Positions 36,133 to 43,704 of a stretch of DNA of 64,000 nucleotides are shown here, in pieces. Position 1 is the stretch's first letter; every line of letters starts with the position of its first letter. This DNA comes from Paraflavitalea pollutisoli (GTDB taxonomy: Bacteria; Bacteroidota; Bacteroidia; Chitinophagales; Chitinophagaceae). Made by a program: the position numbers and the translations under genes. The stretch spans positions 1,797,949 through 1,861,948 of the forward strand of contig NZ_JARKMX010000008.1 of the NCBI RefSeq assembly GCF_029360705.1, given 5' to 3'. The notes under the pieces were generated by a model. That model saw only the letters and a program-made list of their open reading frames with translations, did no database searches and was not told the origin of the DNA.

Positions 36133-36269
36133 ACTACAGTATTTATAGCGATCAGATGATTACAACGTTCTTCCAGTATCAGCTGGAGCTTACCAGGTAC
36201 GCACGGACAATAATATCCTCCCCGCTCCCCAGGGAGCAGACGCACCAGAACAATAGCATAGAGCAATCT

Positions 36270-37505
36270 TTAGTTGGCCAACTCAGCCGACTGGGGCAGC
36301 CTGACAGACCGTACCGCTTTGAGCGCGGGTTTTCGTTGCTTCTTCTTTTTCCCCCACCAGATGTAGAATCCGGTAATGGGCAGCGAAGCCGTTACCAGGG
36401 CAGCCAGGAACACGACCAGGCGCAGGGGAACACCACCGATCATACCGGTGTGGATGTCGAAGGTCAGCCTGTTGGCGCGGTCACCGCCATTGGCAGTGGC
36501 ATAAGGACCACGGGGGCCGTTCGGGATCTCGATCCCGGTATATTGATCAAAACTGAGATAGTCTGCGTTGTAGAAGCGCTTCGTTTCGGGAAACATCCGC
36601 ACCGTGATCACCCCGGTAGCCGCTGGAGGCAACTGGTATTGCAGTTTGCCGGCATCGGGATAGCGCACGACCATTTGCGCCGCGATCTTGTCGAGCGGAT
36701 TGTCTGCCAGCGCTTGCTCAGGCTTCACCGACTTGACCTTGTCGGGCGCCGGGAAACTTTTACCGCCACTGAACAACCAGTATTCGGCATCACGCACCGA
36801 ATCGAAGGCCCATACCAGCCCGGTCAGTACGGTAAACAACATGACCCAGGAAGCGTAAAAGCCGAGTACATTATGGAGATCGTAATTGAGTCGTTTGGGA
36901 GAAGCGTTCAATTTTACTTTGAAGCTTTGCTGACGGATGGCCTTGGTCCACTTACGCGGCCACCACATGATGAGGCCGGTAATGATGATGACCAGGAAAA
37001 TGAGGGAAGCGGCAGCAATGATGCCGGCGCCATACGGATCGGGCAGCCAGAGGTGCATATGTCCATTGAGCACCTGGCGGAAGAATTCGCGGTCCATGTT
37101 CTGCACCCGGATCACCTCGCCCGAATAGGGATTCAGGTAAACGATATAGTAGTAACCGGCCTTGGCATTGTTGAAACTGACGGCCACCGAGTGGTCGCGA
37201 CCGGCAAAACTGATACGGGTAGGCTTTTTACCGGGCATTTCCGCTTCGGCGGTGGCCTTCAACTGAGATAGTGGGGCCAAAGGTTTTTCCTGGGGCTGCA
37301 CGTGCAGGTGATCGTACAACGCCTCCGACAACTCAGGTTGCCAGGCGTAAATGGCGCCAGTGAGGGCCACCACGACAATAACCAGCCCGGAAGCCAGTCC
37401 CAGCCACAGGTGCAGCCAGCCGGCCAGCTTTTTAGCGAGCCCCTTCGAGTCTTTCCCAGCCTTCTTTTTACCCGAAACGGAATCCGTCTTACGCAACATA
37501 GCCAT
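36270..37505 (-). CDS. PepSY-domain inner-membrane protein (siderophore reduction/uptake type)
   Basis: About 411 residues from the ATG at 37505 (an alternative ATG is two codons later). Four membrane helices: about residues 30-52 (WLHLWLGLASGLVIVVVALTG), 165-190, 220-240 and 365-390. PepSY-type modules lie between them (YYYIVYLNPYSGEVIRVQNMDREFFRQVLNGHMHLW). His residues on the helices (GWLHLWLG, LNGHMHLWL, LNYDLHNVLG, HTG) fit haem- or metal-coordinating positions of the PiuB/FegB family, which supports reductive release of iron from siderophores. It heads the operon with the two TonB receptors, which fits. Confidence 0.88.
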   Translation of the reverse strand: MAMLRKTDSVSGKKKAGKDSKGLAKKLAGWLHLWLGLASGLVIVVVALTGAIYAWQPELSEALYDHLHVQPQEKPLAPLSQLKATAEAEMPGKKPTRISFAGRDHSVAVSFNNAKAGYYYIVYLNPYSGEVIRVQNMDREFFRQVLNGHMHLWLPDPYGAGIIAAASLIFLVIIITGLIMWWPRKWTKAIRQQSFKVKLNASPKRLNYDLHNVLGFYASWVMLFTVLTGLVWAFDSVRDAEYWLFSGGKSFPAPDKVKSVKPEQALADNPLDKIAAQMVVRYPDAGKLQYQLPPAATGVITVRMFPETKRFYNADYLSFDQYTGIEIPNGPRGPYATANGGDRANRLTFDIHTGMIGGVPLRLVVFLAALVTASLPITGFYIWWGKKKKQRKPALKAVRSVRLPQSAELAN

Positions 37506-37685
37506 GCAATTGAGGCGCAAAATTGCCATTTCATACCCAAAACCGGATGCCGGATGCGGAAAATCTCCCCGCAATCCGGAATATTTTCCGCCGGGGCAAC
37601 CCTTTGAGCCACAGGACCGTAGCTGCCGACGCTCGAAAACCTTTTACCAAAAACGGAAACCCGTAAGAAATGCCGGATAGAAGCT

Positions 37686-37715
37686 CTCCATTGGCGGAGC
37701 CCTTTGCCAATGGAG
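37686..37715. other. Perfect inverted repeat upstream of the PepSY operon
   Basis: CTCCATTGGC and GCCAATGGAG, 10-bp arms separated by GGAGCCCTTT. It lies in the 224-bp gap between the small gene at 37730 and the PepSY gene. It has no U-tract, so it is either a weak terminator of the upstream gene or an operator. I see no Fur-type palindrome here. Confidence 0.4.
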
Positions 37716-37729
37716 GGCCGAAATTTCCT

Positions 37730-37999
37730 CTATGCTGCCTGAGGCCCTTGCGGCTTGCCTTCCTCTTCCACCTCGATTACTTTCACGCCATTGGGGGTAG
37801 AAATAGCATACACCACTTCACCAGCCTCCGGTTGATCAGCCGGACCTACGTGTACCCGCTGGTCCACGTGCAGGTCCGGATTGATCCGCAACTCGAGGTT
37901 GTTGCAATACAGACAGAAAGATTCATCGGGTAATTCTTCTGCGTAACCTTCGTTCCGCAGCTCATTCACCGCGTCGGATAGTTTATTATAGTGCTTCAT
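37730..37999 (-). CDS. Small conserved Bacteroidota protein
   Basis: 89 residues: MKHYNKLSDAVNELRNEGYAEELP, a Cys pair (CLYCNN), ELRINPDLHVDQRVHVG, VVYAISTPNGVKVIEVEEEG. The pattern matches a small Bacteroidota family often labelled 'phosphoribosylpyrophosphate synthetase' in databases, a label that is very unlikely to be right at this size. The role is unknown. Confidence 0.7.
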   Translation of the reverse strand: MKHYNKLSDAVNELRNEGYAEELPDESFCLYCNNLELRINPDLHVDQRVHVGPADQPEAGEVVYAISTPNGVKVIEVEEEGKPQGPQAA

Positions 38000-38018
38000 A
38001 ATCGTTATATGGAGAGGT

Positions 38019-38210
38019 TTACAAAAGTTCGTCGCGCTCCTGGTTCAGCTCGGTATAATCCCGTTGCCGGTCTTCTTCCCGAAGGGCATCATCCAGGAAC
38101 TCGCCGCCCTCATTGGCGGGCAGCTCTTCGCCGTGTAAAGGATTCACCGCAGGGCCTTCGGGCTTGGGGCCAAACGGAGGCCAGAAAGAATGCATCAGGT
38201 AATGAAACAT
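38019..38210 (-). CDS. Small hypothetical protein
   Basis: 63 residues (MFHYLMHSFWPPFGPKPEGPAV...), Pro/Gly-rich at the start and very acidic/charged at the end (DDALREEDRQRDYTELNQERDELL). It is probably a small cytoplasmic protein and may be co-transcribed with the gene at 37730-37999. No family is recognised. Confidence 0.5.
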   Translation of the reverse strand: MFHYLMHSFWPPFGPKPEGPAVNPLHGEELPANEGGEFLDDALREEDRQRDYTELNQERDELL

Positions 38211-38255
38211 ACTGGTAGATTTTAGATGTAAAGGACTAAGGAGAAGAGTCTCTCT

Positions 38256-38287
38256 GGCGCAGGCACGCCTGCATGCCGCCCTGCGCC
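38256..38287. other. Hairpin with two alternative foldings
   Basis: GGCGCAGG (38256-38263) pairs with CCTGCGCC (38280-38287); alternatively GCAGGC AC GCCTGC (38260-38273) folds as a tight hairpin. It lies between the NmrA-like gene stop (38302) and the small gene at 38210. It has no U-tract and may slow or end transcription. Confidence 0.35.
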
Positions 38288-38301
38288 CGAAAGCAAGTCT
38301 T

Positions 38302-39057
38302 TTAAGCAGGTACAGCTACGCTTTCCAGCCACTGATCGAAGGATACAGCACCGATCTTCGCTTCACCGGCAGGCACGTTCTCGCCCTTGTTATTGATGGC
38401 GCCGAAATAATTGCCTTCATTGTTGGGAACCACTTTGCGGGGATCGTTGAGGTGGGTCAGGTAACGACCTACAAACTTGTCCATGGTATCACGATCGGGA
38501 CCGGCTATATCATAGTGGCCGTTTACCGGAGCAGCCAGCGCAGCCTGGGCTACAAACTCAGCTACATTTTTCGCCGCGATAGGTTGGTAAATAACCGTAG
38601 AGATCTGCACTTCATTGTCTTTCGTGTATCCCTGCGCTACAGCAGGTGTAAACTCCATGAACTGGGTGCTGCGAACAATGGTATATGGCACGCCCGATTC
38701 CTGGATCAGTTTTTCCTGGGCCACCTTGGCGCGCATATAGCCGCTCGCCGGCATCAGGTCCACCCCGACGATGGATAAAGCGACGTGGAGTTTCACACCC
38801 GCATTTACTTCGGCGGCCAGCAGATTCTTGCCGGCTGTCTGGAAGAAGTCCATCACGGCTTTGTCTTCAAAAGAGGGAGAATTGGCGAGGTCGACGACCA
38901 CATCGGTTCCGTTCATGGCTTCTGCCAGTCCTTCACCTGTCAAAGTATTGATACCGGTAGAAGGAGAACCTACGATCACCTGGTGACCTGCTGCGCGAAG
39001 ATGATTGACTACCTGGCTGCCGATGAGGCCCGTGCCTCCGATAACTACGATTTTCAT
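38302..39057 (-). CDS. NmrA/SDR-type NAD(P)-binding oxidoreductase
   Basis: 251 residues from the ATG at 39057 (MKIVVIGGTGLIGSQVVNHL; the GGTGxIG nucleotide-binding loop is at residues 7-13). Further atypical-SDR features: DVVDLANSPSF, VALSIVGVD, SGYMRAKVAQEKLIQESGVPYTIVRSTQFMEF. This matches NmrA-like quinone/flavin reductases and sugar-nucleotide epimerase relatives. The region upstream holds a sigma-54-type promoter and two dyads next to a sigma-54 activator gene, so this is that activator's likely target. Confidence 0.88.
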   Translation of the reverse strand: MKIVVIGGTGLIGSQVVNHLRAAGHQVIVGSPSTGINTLTGEGLAEAMNGTDVVVDLANSPSFEDKAVMDFFQTAGKNLLAAEVNAGVKLHVALSIVGVDLMPASGYMRAKVAQEKLIQESGVPYTIVRSTQFMEFTPAVAQGYTKDNEVQISTVIYQPIAAKNVAEFVAQAALAAPVNGHYDIAGPDRDTMDKFVGRYLTHLNDPRKVVPNNEGNYFGAINNKGENVPAGEAKIGAVSFDQWLESVAVPA

Positions 39058-39089
39058 GATTTGCATTTTTTGTTGAGTACCCTATATAA

Positions 39090-39105
39090 GGCCAACGACA
39101 TGCCA
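39090..39105 (-). promoter_or_regulatory. Sigma-54-type promoter of the NmrA-like gene
   Basis: On the minus strand, TGGCATGTCGTTGGCC has the invariant GG and GC of -24/-12 promoters spaced by 10 bp, with TGGCA conserved. It lies 33 bp upstream of the ATG at 39057, and the upstream neighbour is a sigma-54 activator gene. Confidence 0.55.
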
Positions 39106-39158
39106 ACACATCAAACCGCTATTAATCAGTAGATTACCAGGAAAGGCCAGTATTATTA

Positions 39159-39206
39159 TTCACGAAATACAGTGAAAGCACTAGCTTATTCACTAAATAG
39201 AATGAG
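39159..39206. promoter_or_regulatory. Two tandem dyads, candidate activator (UAS) sites
   Basis: TTCAC-gaaataca-GTGAA (39159-39176, perfect arms) and TTCAC-taaataga-ATGAG (39189-39206, imperfect) repeat the same half-site with 30 bp between equivalent bases, near three helical turns. They lie 55-115 bp upstream of the sigma-54-type promoter, the usual place for enhancer sites. Confidence 0.5.
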
Positions 39207-39222
39207 GAAAATAAGAGAGGCA

Positions 39223-41853
39223 TTAAATGTAATAGTCTGCCTTTGTGATACCGAGCTTCTTCATCTTGGAGTGTAAGGTATTGCCCGGCACGTTCAGCAC
39301 TTCGGCAGCACCACCCGCCCCCGATATTTTACCCCCGCAACGGCGCAATACTTCGATGATATAGCTGCGCTCCACCTCCTCCAGCGTACGGTTGCCCAGA
39401 ATGGCCGGCTCCGCTTTGTCGTCTGAAGCGGCGTGCCGTGGCATATCGATCTCCTGCAACACGGCATCTGTCGATAACAACACCGTTCTTTCCAGGAGAT
39501 GCTCCAACTCCCGTACATTACCCGGCCAGGTGTAGCTGCGCAATTGCTGGATCACGCGTGGGGCGATCTTACGGATCTTACGGCCCGTATTCTTGCAAAA
39601 TTTATCGACAAAGAAATAAGTCAACGGTTCAATGTCCTCCGCACGCTCCCGCAGCGGCGGCAACTCGATGGGAAATACATTCAGGCGGAAATACAAGTCG
39701 GCCCGGAAACGACCCGCTTTCACTTCCTCTTCCAGGTTCCGGTTCGTCGCAGCGATCAGGCGTACATCCACCTTGATGGTTTGCTTGCCCCCTACCCGCT
39801 CTACTTCCCGCTCCTGGATCACCCGCAACAACTTGGCTTGCGACTCCAGCGGCAACTCGCCGATCTCATCCAAAAACAGGCTGCTGTGGTTGGCCAGCTC
39901 AAACTTACCGATGCGCCGGTCGATGGCCCCGGTAAAGGCGCCGCGCTCATGGCCAAACAACTCACTTTCTACCAGGTTAGCCGGCAATGCCGCACAGTTC
40001 ACCTTCACCATCAGCTTGTCCTTTCTTGGTGAGGCATTGTGCAACGCCCGCGCGATCAGCTCCTTGCCCGTACCAGTCTCTCCCGTCACCAATACGGTCG
40101 AATTGGAATCGGCCACGAGTGTCAGCAAGCGGAACACTTCCTGCATCTTCTCCCCACGGCCAATGATCTCCGAAAAATTATAGATGGTCTTGATCTGCTC
40201 TTTCAGGTAGTCGTTCTCCACTTCCAGCCGCTTCTTGTAAGCCAGCAAACGCTCATTCGCCTGTATATTGTCGATAGCAATCGAGATCTGCGCACACAGG
40301 CCTTTCAGTAACCAATCGCTCATCTGATTGGCCAACAACCAGAAAGTACCAATATTGGCATTGCGGATACGCAGCGGCATCGCATAGACATTCCGCAATC
40401 CGGTCGTTTGCCATAGCAAGGCATAACTACTGCCTTTTTTCAATTCCTCTTCTATACTGAAGACCAGCCCTTCTTCGCTGGCCAACACCAACGCATTGTA
40501 GTGTTCCGCCACGGTCACCGGAGCATCCCTCTTCCCGATAAACAACTGTTGGGCGGTTTCAAACAAACCCTGATCAAACATGAACGGGCTCATGTGCTCT
40601 CCATCTTCATCGATCACCCGCAGCATCGCGAGCCGGGTATGCAATATCTTATCCAGCACTTTGAAGATCGCTGCCTGCAGATCATCCTTCGAGCGAACCT
40701 GGGCTACCTCATTACTAAACCCCAATAAAAAGGCCTGCTCGGCCTGCTGACTGGCCACCCGCTCGTTGGCCAGGATATTCGCCATCGCCGTAGATATCTG
40801 GGCACAGATGCCCTGTAACAGCGGGATATTGATATCATCGATACCCAGCCAGAGAATACCCAGGTTGGTATCGCCGCTGCGCAGCCGGTTGCCCACGATG
40901 GTTTTATAGCCCTTCTTTTTCCAGTACGGCAGGTAGGATGATCCCACCCCACGCTCTATCTCCCGGTCTACGCTAAACAGCAAAGGAATATAACTATCCA
41001 GTACCCGGTTTTGCAAACCATCATTGACCTCAAAACTGGATTGCATCAATACCTGCACCTCCGGATCATCGGGCGAAAAGATAGTGGCATCAACGATATA
41101 AGGGCTCAGGGTAGTACCATCGTCATTGATCCGGCGAATGATATAGCCCCGCAAGGGATTCAGTTGACTGAGCGCAGCATGTACCGCTTCCGCCAATTGC
41201 TCCTTCGTGCGCACGCCGGCGATATCACTGCTCAGTTCCAGCAGGAACGATTTCTCCTGCTCTTTGCAGACCAGCTCATCATTCTTCATGATATTGGAAA
41301 TAGCGCTCGACAACTGCGGCGCGATTCCCTTGATGATGCTGATGAACTCCGGCGAAAAACCATGGGCATACTTCGAATACATGTGCAGAAAGCCCATCGG
41401 CTTGCCCTGGTTGCGCAAGGTCGTCATCATGATCTCCTTCACCCCGGCATCATAGTTGACGCGCAGAAAGACCGGACTATCCGGTTGATCGACGATATCT
41501 TCCAACAGAAAACAGGCAGGGCCATCACTGGCCAGCACAGACTGGATAAACGGCTCCTTCAGGCTAAAATGAGTGACGACCAGCTGGGCATACCGTTCAT
41601 CCGTGCGCAATGGCGAAGAAAGATGATCCAGCAGAAAGGGCGTATAAGTATCGTCTTGCAGATCGATCAGGCTGACGATGGTATGGGTAAATTCAAACAG
41701 GCTACGGATGCGCTGCGAAAACAGTACGATCAGGTCGTTCTTGTCACGCACACGCGTAATATCACTGCCAAGATCGAGCAAGATCTGCCTTTCCTGTTCC
41801 AGCGATTCCAGGGAACGTACAGGCGATGATACCAGCGGAGAGTTATTTGCCAT
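39223..41853 (-). CDS. Sigma-54-dependent activator with three GAF domains
   Basis: 876 residues from the ATG at 41853 (MANNSPLVSS); the longer frame lies in non-coding DNA. Three GAF-like modules (about residues 25-175, 200-350, 380-530), each preceded by the same coiled segment ending in a V/I-R-x-K-x-x-L pattern (ITRVRDKNDL, IAGVRTKEQL, VAQVRSKDDL), then a linker helix and the AAA+ domain (about 555-790): Walker A GETGTGKE, GAFTGA at 638-643, Walker [10 protein letters not shown]-finger region. A Fis-type helix-turn-helix ends the protein ([23 protein letters not shown]). It has no receiver domain, so it responds directly to ligands bound by GAF. It lies directly upstream of the NmrA-like gene with its sigma-54-type promoter. 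Confidence 0.92.
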   Translation of the reverse strand: MANNSPLVSSPVRSLESLEQERQILLDLGSDITRVRDKNDLIVLFSQRIRSLFEFTHTIVSLIDLQDDTYTPFLLDHLSSPLRTDERYAQLVVTHFSLKEPFIQSVLASDGPACFLLEDIVDQPDSPVFLRVNYDAGVKEIMMTTLRNQGKPMGFLHMYSKYAHGFSPEFISIIKGIAPQLSSAISNIMKNDELVCKEQEKSFLLELSSDIAGVRTKEQLAEAVHAALSQLNPLRGYIIRRINDDGTTLSPYIVDATIFSPDDPEVQVLMQSSFEVNDGLQNRVLDSYIPLLFSVDREIERGVGSSYLPYWKKKGYKTIVGNRLRSGDTNLGILWLGIDDINIPLLQGICAQISTAMANILANERVASQQAEQAFLLGFSNEVAQVRSKDDLQAAIFKVLDKILHTRLAMLRVIDEDGEHMSPFMFDQGLFETAQQLFIGKRDAPVTVAEHYNALVLASEEGLVFSIEEELKKGSSYALLWQTTGLRNVYAMPLRIRNANIGTFWLLANQMSDWLLKGLCAQISIAIDNIQANERLLAYKKRLEVENDYLKEQIKTIYNFSEIIGRGEKMQEVFRLLTLVADSNSTVLVTGETGTGKELIARALHNASPRKDKLMVKVNCAALPANLVESELFGHERGAFTGAIDRRIGKFELANHSSLFLDEIGELPLESQAKLLRVIQEREVERVGGKQTIKVDVRLIAATNRNLEEEVKAGRFRADLYFRLNVFPIELPPLRERAEDIEPLTYFFVDKFCKNTGRKIRKIAPRVIQQLRSYTWPGNVRELEHLLERTVLLSTDAVLQEIDMPRHAASDDKAEPAILGNRTLEEVERSYIIEVLRRCGGKISGAGGAAEVLNVPGNTLHSKMKKLGITKADYYI

Positions 41854-42030
41854 GAAAAGTAGAGGGATCGTTTTACCCCGGCAAGTTAGGCAAATTACAG
41901 GGATGGATGGTCTGGCACCCATAGCAGGTTGCAGGCAGATTGCATTCCGGTAATTAAAAGCAGGAATTCGCAGACCAAAAAACAACGATCTTCGCTATAA
42001 TGCATAGCAACAAACCCATGTTCTCAATGA

Positions 42031-42140
42031 TTGCCAGCCTTACTTGGTTGCCTTCTCTGCCTGGTAACCTCGTTGTCCTGGCGTATGCCGGGATTGCCTT
42101 TTTACCGCGATGGCTTTTTGCCTGGTTGCCTCGATGCCTA
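42031..42140 (-). repeat. AGGCAAC octamer array D
   Basis: The longest array, about 12 degenerate units of 8-9 bp, clearest nearest the gene: TAGGCATC GAGGCAAC CAGGCAAA AAGCCATC GCGGTAAA AAGGCAAT on the minus strand. The TAG of the first unit (42138-42140) is the stop codon of the NUDIX gene. Confidence 0.75.
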
Positions 42141-42713
42141 GTTAGCTTTTAGCCGCAACTGCAAATGCTGCAACAGCATGATGGTTTTCGCATCGCGGAT
42201 CTCCCCGGTGCCCATCATTCTGGTCGCTTCTGCAAAACCAATCTCCAGCACTTCGATATTTTCCTGCTCTTCCTCCAGTCCACCACCTTCATGCACCTTC
42301 ATCGACGGATCATACTCTGCCAAAAACAAGTACAAGATCTCCGTCACCGAACCCGGGCTCATATACACCTCAAACACCTTCTCCACCTTCCCGATCCGGT
42401 ATCCCACCTCTTCTTCCGCTTCCCGGCGAATACAGTCTTCCGCATTGTCTTTATCCAGCAAACCCGCGCATACCTCGATCAGCATGCCATCGGGATTGCC
42501 GTTGATATATGTCGGCAACCGGAACTGCCTGGTCAGCAACACCGTTTGCGCCGCAGGATTGTACAGCAGGATCGCTGCGCCATTTCCGCGGTCGTACGCT
42601 TCGCGGACCTGCACCTTCTTTTCACCGCCCGCCCCATCAATTTCATATGTGATCTTGTTCAGGGTATACCAATTGTTCGAAAGGACTTCTGTCTTAAGTA
42701 TTTCAATAGCCAT
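42138..42713 (-). CDS. NUDIX hydrolase (NudK-like sugar-nucleotide pyrophosphatase)
   Basis: 191 residues from the ATG at 42713 (MAIEILKTEVLSNNWYTLNK). The Nudix box is seen as GLLDKDNAEDCIRREAEEEVGY (about residues 97-118; the G-x5-E-x7-REUxEExGU pattern is kept with small changes). The protein also has QFRLPTYINGNP before the box and YMSPGSVTEILYLFLAEYD after it, which are features of GDP-mannose/ADP-ribose pyrophosphatases such as NudK. Array D follows its stop codon. Confidence 0.9.
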   Translation of the reverse strand: MAIEILKTEVLSNNWYTLNKITYEIDGAGGEKKVQVREAYDRGNGAAILLYNPAAQTVLLTRQFRLPTYINGNPDGMLIEVCAGLLDKDNAEDCIRREAEEEVGYRIGKVEKVFEVYMSPGSVTEILYLFLAEYDPSMKVHEGGGLEEEQENIEVLEIGFAEATRMMGTGEIRDAKTIMLLQHLQLRLKAN

Positions 42714-43008
42714 AGCCGCAAAAATCGTAAGCCGGCAGCACAAAACCATCCCAATAATGTGTGAAAAGCCGGTTTAACAGCATGGAACCGGGCATGCAAG
42801 CAATTAACCATCGCCCACCAGCCGGGGCCGCAGCTGCCTGATGGCCATCATAAAATTACGATATACCGTAAAGTCCGCGAAGCCAGACAAGCCACCAAAC
42901 AACTACCAATCAAGCAATTACAACCTGGCCCCGAACTTGCCCTACCCATGTGCCAGCCAGGCAACCCGGACAGGAGAGTTACCAGGGCACTACCAGGCAA
43001 AACCAGAC

Positions 43009-43704
43009 ATGACAGAGAAACCACACAGCATACAAGGAGCCACCTTCCTGCTCGCATGGGTCGCCGGCTATTGCGACACCGCCACTTTCGTGGCCGGCGA
43101 CTCGATCTTTTCGGCGCACGTAACCGGTAACTTCATCGTCTTTGCCGCACAACTCGTGCTGGGCACCCACAACAGCATATCCTGGCTCAAACTGGTCACC
43201 CTACCGGTATTCATCCTGGCCGTCATGGCAGGCGGCTGGATGGCCGATCGCCGGCAACACAAATACAAGCTACTCCTCGTTGAAGGCATTTTGTTGTTGA
43301 TGGCCGGCGCAGCAGCCACCCTCCTGCCGTTCGCATCCGGCAGTTGGCAAAATACGGGCGCGTTTATCATCACCTTCACCACCGTCTTTGCGATGGGACT
43401 GCAAAACAGTTTTGGGCGATTATTCGCCCAGGAAACCCTTGGCCCCACCACCATCATGACCGGCAATGTTACCCAGACGGCCCTTGATCTCGGTAGCCTG
43501 CTGCGTAAAGGGAGAAGCAACAGCAGGGACGTCGCAGAAAGTCTTCGCAAACAATACATCCTGATCGGCGGGTTTCTGTTGGGCTGCGTTTGCGGTGCCC
43601 TCCTCGCCCACTGGCAGGGCCTCAGCGCCATCATCCTGCCCGGAGGCGCCGTAGTGATCTGTTATTTATCCGGAAACCCCGCCAATCTTAAATCAGCCGA
43701 ATGA
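43009..43704 (+). CDS. YoaK/DUF1275-family membrane protein
   Basis: 231 residues from the ATG at 43009 ([10 protein letters not shown]); the frame extends further upstream to 42841, but that part is low-complexity and contains no export or membrane signal. Six membrane helices with family motifs [45 protein letters not shown]. Transport function is assumed from the fold; the substrate is unknown. Its stop overlaps the start of the TPR kinase gene (ATGA). Confidence 0.88.
   Translation: MTEKPHSIQGATFLLAWVAGYCDTATFVAGDSIFSAHVTGNFIVFAAQLVLGTHNSISWLKLVTLPVFILAVMAGGWMADRRQHKYKLLLVEGILLLMAGAAATLLPFASGSWQNTGAFIITFTTVFAMGLQNSFGRLFAQETLGPTTIMTGNVTQTALDLGSLLRKGRSNSRDVAESLRKQYILIGGFLLGCVCGALLAHWQGLSAIILPGGAVVICYLSGNPANLKSAE

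Noticed and set aside
36009-37271. 420-codon plus-strand frame antisense to the PepSY gene and part of a receptor
   Set aside because: Same reasoning: antisense shadow of a gene with clear membrane helices and PepSY motifs, and no domain is visible in it.
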